From assembly GCA_009909005.1 (NCBI GenBank), contig JAAAOG010000025.1, positions 1-64,000 on the forward strand: DNA of 64,000 nucleotides, written 5' to 3'. How positions within the stretch are numbered: the first letter of the stretch is position 1; every line of letters begins with the position of its first letter. Shown piece by piece: positions 9,836-18,300 of this stretch. The notes under the pieces are model-generated. The model was given only the letters and a program-made list of their open reading frames with translations. It had not been told where the DNA came from and ran no database searches. Position numbers and translations under genes: made by a program. The stretch comes from Alphaproteobacteria bacterium. Its GTDB lineage: Bacteria > Pseudomonadota > Alphaproteobacteria > DSM-16000 > Inquilinaceae.

Positions 9836-9854
9836 GGGCGGCCGGGCGCCGCCC
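9836..9854 (+). terminator. GC-rich hairpin downstream of ptsN
   Basis: GGGCGGC at 9836-9842 pairs perfectly with GCCGCCC at 9848-9854 around a five-base loop, 68 bases after the ptsN stop. There is no following T-run, so a Rho-independent role is uncertain; it may be an attenuator or an mRNA-protecting stem. I see no gene in the 249-base gap to the next coding region. Confidence 0.3.
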
Positions 9855-10016
9855 GCCATGACGACCAGATGGCGGAGCAACGGTCGACCGATGGCAGACC
9901 CGTCACGGACTCATGACGGATCGACGACCGAGCCGAAATCCGCCAAGCCGGCGCAACGCCGGCCGGCGTCCAGGGATCGCGCTTCGGGAAGGATGCTGAG
10001 GTTACTGCGCCCGGCC

Positions 10017-10238
10017 CTAATGGGCGCTCAGGGGCTCCATATCGTTGCGGCGGATGGTCGCCATGGCGACGTCCCGATCCTCCATCAGCGACAGGCGGGT
10101 GCCGTCGGCGGCATGGATCGCATAGCCTGTCTCGTCCTCGTCCTCGACCCGCTTGACATAGGCGACTTCATGCAGCCCGAAAGCGGCGAAATCCTGCGCC
10201 GACATCGGCTCATAGGGTTCGGTTCTGGCGATATTCAT
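10017..10238 (-). CDS. DUF1150 family protein
   Basis: A 73-residue acidic protein with the DUF1150 pattern: F-A-A-F-G-L-H-E-V-A-Y-V-K, then an aspartate/glutamate turn, Y-A-I-H-A-A-D-G and a closing R-x-N-D-M-E-P-L-S-x-H. The function is unknown, but in many alphaproteobacteria DUF1150 genes directly follow a small heat-shock protein gene, as here. The ATG overlaps the last four bases of the Hsp20 gene, suggesting coupled translation and a role in the same heat response. Confidence 0.8.
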   Translation of the reverse strand: MNIARTEPYEPMSAQDFAAFGLHEVAYVKRVEDEDETGYAIHAADGTRLSLMEDRDVAMATIRRNDMEPLSAH

Positions 10239-10747
10239 GTCGACTCCTTGGAAAAGCGATCGGTAGTCCGGGCTGTTGCAACCGGCGCCTCGGCGCTGCG
10301 GCCCGCATCCACGGTCAACGCACCGGGCTGCGTTTTTTCAGGCCGCTCAATCGCGATCGTCCGCACGCGGCTTTCAGGTACGGGGCGGTCCAGGTCGATG
10401 CTCAAAAGACCGTTGTCCAGCCATGCGCCCGATACCTCGATACCATCGGCAAGCACGAAGGTACGCTGGAATTGCCGCGTCGCAATCCCGCGATACAGAT
10501 AGTCGCGATCCTTGTCATCCTGCGAGCGACCCCGGACGGTCAACTCGTTATCGGCGATCTGGACGCACAGATCGTCGAGGCCGAACCCTGCAACGGCCAG
10601 GGTGATACGCAGCCGATCCTCTCCCAACCGCTCGATGTTGTAGGGTGGATAGCCTTCATTCGAGGTCTTGCTCACGCGGTCGAGGGTGCGTTCGAATTGC
10701 TCGAACCCCAGGAAAAAAGGGCTGCTGAAGAGCGAAACACGGGTCAT
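10235..10747 (-). CDS. small heat-shock protein, Hsp20/alpha-crystallin family
   Basis: A 170-residue ATP-independent holdase chaperone that binds unfolding proteins. The N-terminus has the IbpA-like F-F-L-G-F-E-Q-F-E-R pattern. The alpha-crystallin domain spans about residues 38-130 (Y-N-I-E-R, I-A-D-N-E-L-T-V-R-G, G-I-A-T-R-Q-F-Q-R, A-W-L-D-N-G-L-L-S-I-D-L). It is followed by P-E-S-R-V-R-T-I-A-I and a variable tail. The start is supported by G-A-G-G-A-G nine bases upstream. That ribosome site is sequestered in a predicted hairpin of ROSE type, so temperature control of translation is likely. The downstream partner is DUF1150. Confidence 0.93.
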   Translation of the reverse strand: MTRVSLFSSPFFLGFEQFERTLDRVSKTSNEGYPPYNIERLGEDRLRITLAVAGFGLDDLCVQIADNELTVRGRSQDDKDRDYLYRGIATRQFQRTFVLADGIEVSGAWLDNGLLSIDLDRPVPESRVRTIAIERPEKTQPGALTVDAGRSAEAPVATARTTDRFSKEST

Positions 10748-10803
10748 CGTGGATACTCCTCACATGAGCGAGCGCATGAACCGGACAATCTGGCTGAGTC
10801 CGG
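10748..10803 (-). promoter_or_regulatory. ROSE-like RNA thermometer in the hsp20 leader
   Basis: In the transcript, the bases complementary to 10756-10772 read CUCGCUC-AUGU-GAGGAG. The ribosome site GAGGAG pairs with CUC-G-CUC, leaving a single bulged G, and this contains the UCGCU form of the ROSE anti-Shine-Dalgarno motif (UYGCU). A second stem lies just upstream: CCGGAC pairs with GUCCGG (complement of 10781-10803, 11-base loop). ROSE elements control small heat-shock genes in rhizobia and relatives: the final hairpin melts on heating and frees the ribosome site. Gene type, motif and geometry all agree; melting behaviour is untested. Confidence 0.65.
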
Positions 10804-11157
10804 CGTGCAGGCCCGGCTGACCGGCGCCCCGGCTGCGGCCCGTTGCGGCACCCCAGCACGCTTCAAGTGGTAATCCCGACTCATCAGATCAAGCGAACCG
10901 GGGGGCGTCGGCGGAGGGCCACCGCTCGGCCGTAGCCCGACGGCAACCCCTTGCCCCTGCGGCCGCCGGAGTCCTCTCGGAGCCAAGGCTTTGTCCCATA
11001 GTGGCCGTATTCCTTTGACAGGTTGCTAATAAGGAGTCGGACTGAGGGCGTTAACCGGCTCACTCAAATGTAAGTTAAGAGCTTCCGTGTCTGAATCCCG
11101 ACAACACCAGGTCAGCCACCTCTTGGCTCCTGACGGCAAGATTCGAGGAAAGGGATC
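10748..11157. other. divergent intergenic region between hsp20 and the S8 protease
   Basis: This 410-base gap holds the ROSE-like leader of hsp20 (10748-10803) and the upstream regions of both divergent genes. On the minus strand a CTTGAAG element at about 10860-10866 could be the -35 of a heat-shock promoter, but I see no convincing -10. On the plus strand TTGACA occurs at 11015-11020, again without a matching -10. The protease start at 11158 has an A-G-G-A-A-A-G-G ribosome site. I see no further gene. Confidence 0.5.
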
Positions 11158-14100
11158 ATGGGAATTTTCGAGAATTTTCCTGGTAAAAATTTCCATCACC
11201 ATCATCGCCTCGATTCTGCATGGGGTCCCGAGACCGTCCGCACGGGGCCACCGCCGTCCGACGAGTTGATTGTCCGTTTCGCCGACACGTTCTCGGCTTC
11301 GAATTATGAGAGCCTGCTTTCCGACTATGGCTTCGCTGTCAAACAGGCGACGCCGGCCCTGAAATACCAGCTCGTCGACCTCCAGGACACCATGCCGCTT
11401 GCGACGGCGAGGGACCTGCTCGAGAACCATCCGCTGATTGAGACCGTCGAGCCGAATTACCGGCTCGCAGCGGGAACCGTCGAGGTCGCGGCGATCCCGG
11501 GCGATCCGCGATTCGACCGTCTGTGGGGCCTCAACAACACCGGCCAGACCGGCGGCACCCCGGATGCCGACATCGATGCGCCGGAAGCCTGGGACATCGC
11601 GACCGGCGGAAACGGCGTCGTGGTGGGCGTGATCGACACCGGCGTCGATTACACCCATCCCGACCTGGCCGACAATATGTGGGTGAATGACGGGGAAATT
11701 CCCGGCAACGGCCTCGACGACGACGATAATGGCTTTGTCGATGACGTCCATGGCTATGATTTCGCCGCTGACGACGGCGACCCCATGGACCGCGATGGGC
11801 ACGGCACGCACGTCGCCGGAACGATTGCCGCCGGCGGCGACAACGGCACCGGCGTGACCGGCGTGACCTGGTCCGCCGAGATCATGGCGCTGAAGTTTCT
11901 CGGCGATGACGGCACCGGCAGCACGTTCGACGCCATTCAGGCCATCGATTATGCCGTTATGATGGGCGCCGACATCACCAACAACAGCTGGGGCGGCTAC
12001 GACAATTCCCTGGCCCTGCGCAATGCCATCGAACGCGCCGGCGAGGCCGGGCAGCTCTTCGTCGCGGCGGCCGGCAATGAGGAGAACGACAACGACCGGC
12101 GGCCCAGCTATCCGGCCAGCTATGACCTGGACAATATCATTTCGGTTGCTGCCTCCGACCACAATGACCGGCTGGCCTCCTTTTCCAACACCGGAGAGAC
12201 GACGGTCGATCTCGCCGCGCCGGGTGTCGGCATTCTGAGTACGGTTCCGGGCCGCGGCTATGACAGCTTCAGCGGCACCTCGATGGCCTCGCCGCATGTC
12301 GCGGGGGCGGCGGCCCTGCTGCTCGGCGCCGAGCCCGGTCTCAGTCCCGTCCAGCTCAAGGAACGCCTGCTCGCCTCGGTCGACCCGCTTCCCGGCCTCG
12401 ACGGCGCGGTGGCGACCGGCGGGCGGCTGAATATCGGCAATGCTCTGGCGGAAAGCCCGGCCGGGCCCGCGCTCTCGATCCGGGCCGCAGACGCGATCCG
12501 GCCGGAGGGTGACAGCGGGACGACCGCCTTCACCTTCACCGTCAGCCGCAGCGGCGACACGGCGGCAGCGGCCACGGCCGACTATGCCGTCACCGGCAGC
12601 GGCTCTTCGCCGGCGGACGGCGACGACTTTGCCGGATCGGGTTTCCCCACCGGGACGGTCAGCATTGCCGCGGGAGAAACGCGCGCAACGGTGACGATCG
12701 CGGTTCAGGGCGACCATGCGGACGAAGCGGACGAAGGCTTCACGGTGACCCTCTCGAACCCGGCCGAGGGCCTGACGATTTCCGGGGGCACGGCCACCGG
12801 CACCATTGAGAATGACGATGCCGAACCCGGCCCCGGCAACGGAGGCGCCGCCTTCGCCAATCTCGACGGCGAGGTATACGCCTATCCCTTTATCGACGAA
12901 TCGGTCGGAACCCGCTTCCGAGCCGAGGCGGCCGTCACCGTCGATGCGCTGGGGGTTTTTGACGAAGGCAGCGACGGTCTCGCCCGCAACTATCGCGTCG
13001 TCCTGTTCGATGGCGACGGCGATCCGCTGGCCGAGGCCGACATCGACAGCGGCACCGGCGCCCCGCTTGAGGCCGGGACCCGCTGGACGGAACTCGAGGC
13101 CCCCGTCTTTCTGGCGGCCGGGCGCGACTATGTGGTGGCCACCTATCGCCCCGATGGGCTCGATCCCTTCGGCTGGGCCGAGACCGGCGCGTTCGATGCC
13201 GCCGACGGCATCGTGCCGCTGGACGATGTCTGGGATTTCGGCGATTCCGGCGACGGCAGGACGCCCGTCTTTCCCTACGAAAGCGAGGTGCTCGACGCCA
13301 TTATCGGGCCGAATTTCCGGATCGCTCCGGAACCCGAACCGGAACCGGAACCGGAACCGGAACCCGAGCCCGACCCCGAGCCGGCGGACCCGCCGGTTCT
13401 CGCCATCGCGGCCGCCGATGCCAGCCGGGACGAGGGGGACAGCGGCACCCGAAGCTTCACCTTCTCGGTGACGCGGTCCGGCGATCTGTCGGCGAGCACC
13501 AGCGTCGCCTGGGCCGTGTCCGGCAGCACCGCAGAACCGGCCGACGCGGCCGATTTCGGCGGCGCTTTCCCGTCCGGAACACTCGACTTCGCGGCCGGCG
13601 CCTCGGCGCGGACAATCGCCGTGACCGTGGCCGGCGATACGGCGGAAGAACCGGATGAAGGGTTCATCGTGACGCTGAGCAACCCGTCCGGCAGTGCCGA
13701 GATTGCCGGACCGACCGCTTCCGGCTCCATTCTCAATGACGACGAGGACGCAGAGCCCCCGCCCGAGCCCGAGCCCGAGCCTCTCGCCCCCAACGTCTAC
13801 GGCATTCTAACCGAAGACGCGACGCTGCTCCCGCTCTCCGGCGGGACGGTGGCCCGGATCATCGATGCTCCGGGCGCGCAGGCGCTTGCTCTCAAGCCCG
13901 GCGCCTCCATGGAACTCCAGGGGGCGGCGGGCGGCAACATGATCGTGCTGCCCGGCATCGCCGCGGACTACCTCATCGGACATGATGTCGGCGCGGTGAC
14001 CCTGATCGGGCCTGCTGGCGAAACGGTCGTTCTGGATGCCCGGACGACGGCCCAGACCCTGGTCTTCGACGACGGCGCCCTGGCGCTGCGCATCGTCGGC

Positions 14101-14979
14101 GACACCGTTCAGGCGGGGTCGCAGCTCGTCACGGAAAGCCTCGCCCCGCTCTCCGCCGCCCTCGCCGACCGGCCGGCATTGCCGGAGCGGCCCGACGCCC
14201 CGCCGGCGGTGCCGAACTATCTGGCGACCCTGGACACCGACGCGCCGGCGCAACTGATCGGTGCCGGCATCTACGCCGGCATGATCGATGCCGAGGGGGC
14301 GCAAACCTACCACGTTGATCGCGCCGCCTCGCTCGACGTCGAGGGGACGAGCGGCGGCAACACCATCAGCATGCAGGCTTTGGCGGGCGACGTGGCGATT
14401 TCCCGCGATGTCGGCACCGTCAGGCTGGACGGACCGCAGGGCGAGGCGGTCACCTTCGATGCCCGCACCACGCCGCAGAGCCTCGTCTTCCTCGACGGCG
14501 CGCTTGAGATCGCCATTGCCGGCGACGCCGTTGTCGCCGGCGACCAGCCGGTCACGGCAATTCCGGCGCCTTTGACCGCGACCCTGGATCCGGAGAAGAC
14601 GTCTGAAGGGGTGTTCGACGGCGAAGGCACCGGAACGGTGGTCAGCCTGGACGGCCTCGGCGGCTCGCAGGGCAATCCGGCGACGACGGATGCAACGGGA
14701 GATGCCTTTCTCTTCACCGATGCGGTCAGCCAGGGGAGCTTCGTGGATATTGTCAATTTCGGCAGCGACGATGCGATCCGCTTTTCCGGATCGGTGAACG
14801 GCGTGCCGGTTACCGGCGATGCCGTCAACGTCGACCCGGGGTCGGATACCGCGTTCACCGTCAATGCCGGCGGCATTGTCTCCCGCATCACGCTGGACGG
14901 CGTCTCCACCGGCCTCTCCGTGCAGACGGTGGCCGATTTCAATGCGATCGATGGCCTCGGAGACGTGCTGTTCGCGTAG
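11158..14979 (+). CDS. secreted S8 subtilisin-family protease with Calx-beta and C-terminal repeats
   Basis: A 1273-residue serine protease. The catalytic residues are D160 (V-I-D-T-G-V-D), H215 (G-H-G-T-H-V-A-G), oxyanion N307 (A-A-G-N-E) and S375 (G-T-S-M-A-S-P-H). An acidic D-D-D-D-N-G insert lies between D160 and H215. After the protease come a Calx-beta domain (about 437-556), a DUF4082-like beta domain (about 570-715), a Pro-Glu linker (about 722-742), a second Calx-beta domain (about 745-862) and two ~125-residue repeats (about 879-1005 and 1019-1150). A Gly/Asp-rich tail ends in G-D-V-L-F-A. There is no Sec signal; the start carries four consecutive histidines (13-16). This layout fits type I secretion, though no exporter genes are adjacent. 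The repeats recur in the next gene. Confidence 0.88.
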   Translation: MGIFENFPGKNFHHHHRLDSAWGPETVRTGPPPSDELIVRFADTFSASNYESLLSDYGFAVKQATPALKYQLVDLQDTMPLATARDLLENHPLIETVEPNYRLAAGTVEVAAIPGDPRFDRLWGLNNTGQTGGTPDADIDAPEAWDIATGGNGVVVGVIDTGVDYTHPDLADNMWVNDGEIPGNGLDDDDNGFVDDVHGYDFAADDGDPMDRDGHGTHVAGTIAAGGDNGTGVTGVTWSAEIMALKFLGDDGTGSTFDAIQAIDYAVMMGADITNNSWGGYDNSLALRNAIERAGEAGQLFVAAAGNEENDNDRRPSYPASYDLDNIISVAASDHNDRLASFSNTGETTVDLAAPGVGILSTVPGRGYDSFSGTSMASPHVAGAAALLLGAEPGLSPVQLKERLLASVDPLPGLDGAVATGGRLNIGNALAESPAGPALSIRAADAIRPEGDSGTTAFTFTVSRSGDTAAAATADYAVTGSGSSPADGDDFAGSGFPTGTVSIAAGETRATVTIAVQGDHADEADEGFTVTLSNPAEGLTISGGTATGTIENDDAEPGPGNGGAAFANLDGEVYAYPFIDESVGTRFRAEAAVTVDALGVFDEGSDGLARNYRVVLFDGDGDPLAEADIDSGTGAPLEAGTRWTELEAPVFLAAGRDYVVATYRPDGLDPFGWAETGAFDAADGIVPLDDVWDFGDSGDGRTPVFPYESEVLDAIIGPNFRIAPEPEPEPEPEPEPEPDPEPADPPVLAIAAADASRDEGDSGTRSFTFSVTRSGDLSASTSVAWAVSGSTAEPADAADFGGAFPSGTLDFAAGASARTIAVTVAGDTAEEPDEGFIVTLSNPSGSAEIAGPTASGSILNDDEDAEPPPEPEPEPLAPNVYGILTEDATLLPLSGGTVARIIDAPGAQALALKPGASMELQGAAGGNMIVLPGIAADYLIGHDVGAVTLIGPAGETVVLDARTTAQTLVFDDGALALRIVGDTVQAGSQLVTESLAPLSAALADRPALPERPDAPPAVPNYLATLDTDAPAQLIGAGIYAGMIDAEGAQTYHVDRAASLDVEGTSGGNTISMQALAGDVAISRDVGTVRLDGPQGEAVTFDARTTPQSLVFLDGALEIAIAGDAVVAGDQPVTAIPAPLTATLDPEKTSEGVFDGEGTGTVVSLDGLGGSQGNPATTDATGDAFLFTDAVSQGSFVDIVNFGSDDAIRFSGSVNGVPVTGDAVNVDPGSDTAFTVNAGGIVSRITLDGVSTGLSVQTVADFNAIDGLGDVLFA
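13792..14589 (+). repeat. two C-terminal protein repeats of the S8 protease
   Basis: Two related units of about 125 residues are encoded at 13792-14167 and 14212-14589. Each runs from an aromatic start (N-V-Y-G-I-L or P-N-Y-L-A-T-L) through G-G-x-x-A-R-I-I-D-A-x-G, G-N-x-I-x-x-x and D-V-G-x-V-x-L-x-G-P-x-G-E. It ends with D-A-R-T-T-x-Q-x-L-V-F-x-D-G-A-L and G-D-x-x-x-A-G-x-Q-x-V-T. The same two-unit arrangement closes the next gene. I cannot link it to a named family. Confidence 0.75.
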
Positions 14980-15082
14980 GGAGCGGGTGAAGACCCGCGA
15001 CTCGTGAGATGGTGCAAGTTCGCATGACTGAGGGCCCTCTTGGCACGGACGCATCCAGACACGGATTCAGCTGCAGCCATTT

Positions 15083-15110
15083 TTCAAGAATCTTGAATTT
15101 TGTTTTTTGT
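15083..15110 (+). terminator. possible Rho-independent terminator after the S8 protease
   Basis: TTCAAG pairs with CTTGAA (15083-15088 and 15092-15097, three-base loop) and is followed by a T-rich run. The stem is short and AT-rich, so it could equally be a protein-binding palindrome. It is about 105 bases after the protease stop. Confidence 0.35.
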
Positions 15111-15116
15111 CGTGTT

Positions 15117-15144
15117 TTGTCCCTAACGCCCCCTTTGATATATA
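15117..15144 (+). promoter_or_regulatory. possible sigma-70 promoter of the RTX gene
   Basis: TTGTCC at 15117-15122 and TATATA at 15139-15144 are separated by 16 bases in AT-rich DNA. The predicted start would leave a leader of about 215 bases before the coding region, which is long, so the true promoter may be closer. Confidence 0.3.
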
Positions 15145-15366
15145 AAAGTAGATTGAATTGTTAAAAAAGCAACTGAAGCGGGATTTTTATGGCAAGAGCG
15201 TATCATTTTTTGTGGATTTTCTCATCTTTATTGATGTATATCATCTTTTTTTTCCTCATTTCTGTCAATTCTCGTTTATGAGAAGCATGCGGCTCCTTCC
15301 TTAAAATTTTTAGTTTTTACCTGTGTGCTACTCATCAAACAATTGGCCGGAAGCATGGAGGCTCTT

Positions 15367-18300
15367 ATGTCTCTTATCACTTTTTCGGAATTTTCTCTTG
15401 GTACGACGAATCCAACTTTTATCCTGCCGGATAATACGGTCTTTACAAGCGGCTTGATCCGGACAGACGGATCGAATCCGACCTCACCCGTTCTTGCAGG
15501 TTCCTCGGATTTTCAGGGTCCGGTTTCAATATTTTTCAACAAACCTATCGACAGCGTGAGCCTCGATGCTGGATTTTTCGACGATCTGCAAAGCACACGT
15601 ATTTTTTTCTTTGACGAACAAGGTAGAATAGTAAAACAGGAATTCAATTCTTCTTTTGGGATCGAGGGATTTTCTGCTGCCTCCGACGAGGGCATCAGCA
15701 GTATTCTTGCGCGAATCGAATTCACGGAACGTGCGGGCTTTGCCGTCGATAACCTATTGCTCGGTGATCCGATCACCGATCAGATACTGCCACCGGTCCT
15801 TGCGCCTTTGACACCGACTCCGCCTTGGGAGGTGGACCTCGGGGAGCTTGACGATAATATCTTTCTCGGTGATTTGGGCCCAGCCGATGTCTTTGATACA
15901 TACAGCTTCATACTGGAACAACCTTCTATAGTAACGTGGGAGGTCTATCTCGATGATAGGCCGAATGACGTTCAGGTGTTCGAACTTGCATATCCTGATG
16001 GAACGAATGCGGTGCGGTTCGACGAAGGATCTGATTATCAGGAGAAAGAAGGTTATGTCCTTCGCTATCATGTAAAACTGGATCCGGAGACTGCACAGGA
16101 GAAGGCAAAAGCAGAAAAAGACATCATAGACAACCTGACTGCTACAATTCTAAAACAGTCTATGGACATTCAAGAGTTTAAATTTGATCTCATAAAGGCG
16201 ATAGAAAATACTGATGACGCGGCAAGAGCCCTCACAAAAATTGCCGGAGTCTATAAAGCTCTAGGACTTGTCATTGACTTAGGCAATCGAATAGACAATG
16301 TCGTAGCGGCTGAAGATCCGGCGCGGCAGGTGTTTATTGAAACCACAGATTTTGGTGCGGCTATGGGGGCCACTGTTGGTGGCGGCCTCGTGGGTGGCAT
16401 TATCGGCGGGACAGTTGGGACACCCTTAGCTGCTCCCATTGGAGGGCTAATCGGAGGACTTGCTACAGGCTCAGTGTATACCTTCTTCATTAGCGATACC
16501 GTTCGTATGAGGGCAGGCGAAACTTACGATAATCTACCTGACCTCTCAGCGGAGGCCTTGGCTGAGTCTTCTGTCAAACCGGACGACATGCTTGGTAAAA
16601 ATATTACAAGGGACGACGATGGAGAGATAGAATTTGATTCGGCATATTATCTAAGCGTCCATCCTGATGTCGAATTTCAAGTCAAGAATGGGGAATTCCG
16701 GTCTGCCTATGCCCATTTTATTACTGAAGGGATATCGAGAGGGCTGGCTGCCAATTCCTCGGGTGAAACCGTTTCTACCGAAGAACTGGCACATGACCTT
16801 CCTGAAGAATTGGCTGAAAGGGCATTTCGAGCTCAAATTCTTGAGATTGATTTGAAAGAGTTTTTTGGAGATGGACTATCAGAAAGCGAAAAAAATTTCG
16901 CAGAATTGATCAACGACTTTCGGACTGACAGCCTGGAGATTTCAGGCGATCTAACTTCAATTGCAAACCGAAAAGCTCAGGATCTTGCTGATAATTTTAT
17001 AAAAAGCCCGGCATTTCGTAGTAATTTTGAGGGCTCCGACTGGGCTCAAGCTTGGTCAAGTCTCGAATCATTCGAAGAGGGCGTTGAACGTCTGACCAAA
17101 AGCTTTAGTGGTTTCTCTCTGTTTTTGGACGTCTCGGCAGGGCGCACTGCTGAGGATGCATTTGCGAATCTTATTGAAACAGAAAATAAGCGGTCAGCGC
17201 TTCTCGCTGCCCAAGGCAACGTGCTCGGCGTCGCAGAATTTGGCGGCGTATGGGTTGCTGTCGTAGCGACCTCGGTCGCTCCCGTCGAAGCTCCTGATAC
17301 CGAGCAGCCTGTTAACGTTCAACGCTTCGGTTCACCGGAAGCCGATATTCTTGCTTTGGGAACCTGGTCAGGACAATCTTTCGGAGAGGAAGGCAATGAT
17401 CTGATTTTCGGAAGCGTTGGATCCGACACTCTTTTTGGGGGAGACGGAGACGACAGAATTCAAGCAAAGGCTGGCGATGACGAATTGATCGGCGGCGCTG
17501 GGCTCGATGTCGCAGTTTTCTTAGGAAATCTCGCAGAATATGAAATCAATTATTCTGGATCTTTTACCATTGTTTCTGGTCCGGATGGTATCGATACGCT
17601 TGTCGATATTGAAACTCTTGCATTTGATGACCAGGAAGTATCACTTTCTGAATTTATGAAGTCTCCAAACAATTTTGGAATTCTAACAAGTGAAGCGCCG
17701 ATTTACATCGTCTCGGGCGGGACCTTTGCCCGGCTGGTCGATGCGCCCGGGTCGCAGGTCATTGAGGTGCGGCCGGGGGCTGCGCTCGACCTCGTGGCGG
17801 CCGACGGCGCCAATATTCTGGTTCTCCCGGGCGAGGCCGCTGCGTTCAGCATCGAACGCGACGTGGCGACGGTGACCCTGACCGGCCCGGAGGGCGAGAC
17901 GGCCACCTTCACCGCCCGGTCGACCGCCCAGACGCTGGTGTTCGAAGACGGCGCCCTGGACGTCCGGATCGAGGGCAACGCGGTGCGGGCAGGCAGCCAG
18001 ACGGTGACCGAACAGCCGGCAGCCCTGCTCAGCCCGCTCGACACCCCACCCATTCTCCCCGGCCAGCCCGCCATGCCGCCGGCCGAACCCAATTTCTTTG
18101 CGGTTCTGGTGGAAGGCACGCCGGCCCAGCTGATCACCGGCGGCATTTTCGCCCGCATCGTCGATGCCAACGGGCCTCACACCCTCCATCTCGCCAATGG
18201 CGCCGCGCTGACGCTCGACGGGGCCACCGGGTCGAATACCATCACCCTTCAGGCCGAAGCGGCGGATGTCGAGATTTCCCGCGATGTCGCGACGGTGCTG

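Larger units (their letters stand above)
14980..15366. other. AT-rich intergenic region between the protease and the RTX gene
   Basis: The 387 bases shift abruptly from GC-rich to strongly AT-rich after about 15060. They contain a weak stem followed by a T-run (15083-15110), a promoter-like pair at 15117-15144, and a long T/A-rich leader ending in the ribosome site G-G-A-G-G at 15357-15361. No open frame here looks like a gene. Confidence 0.5.
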
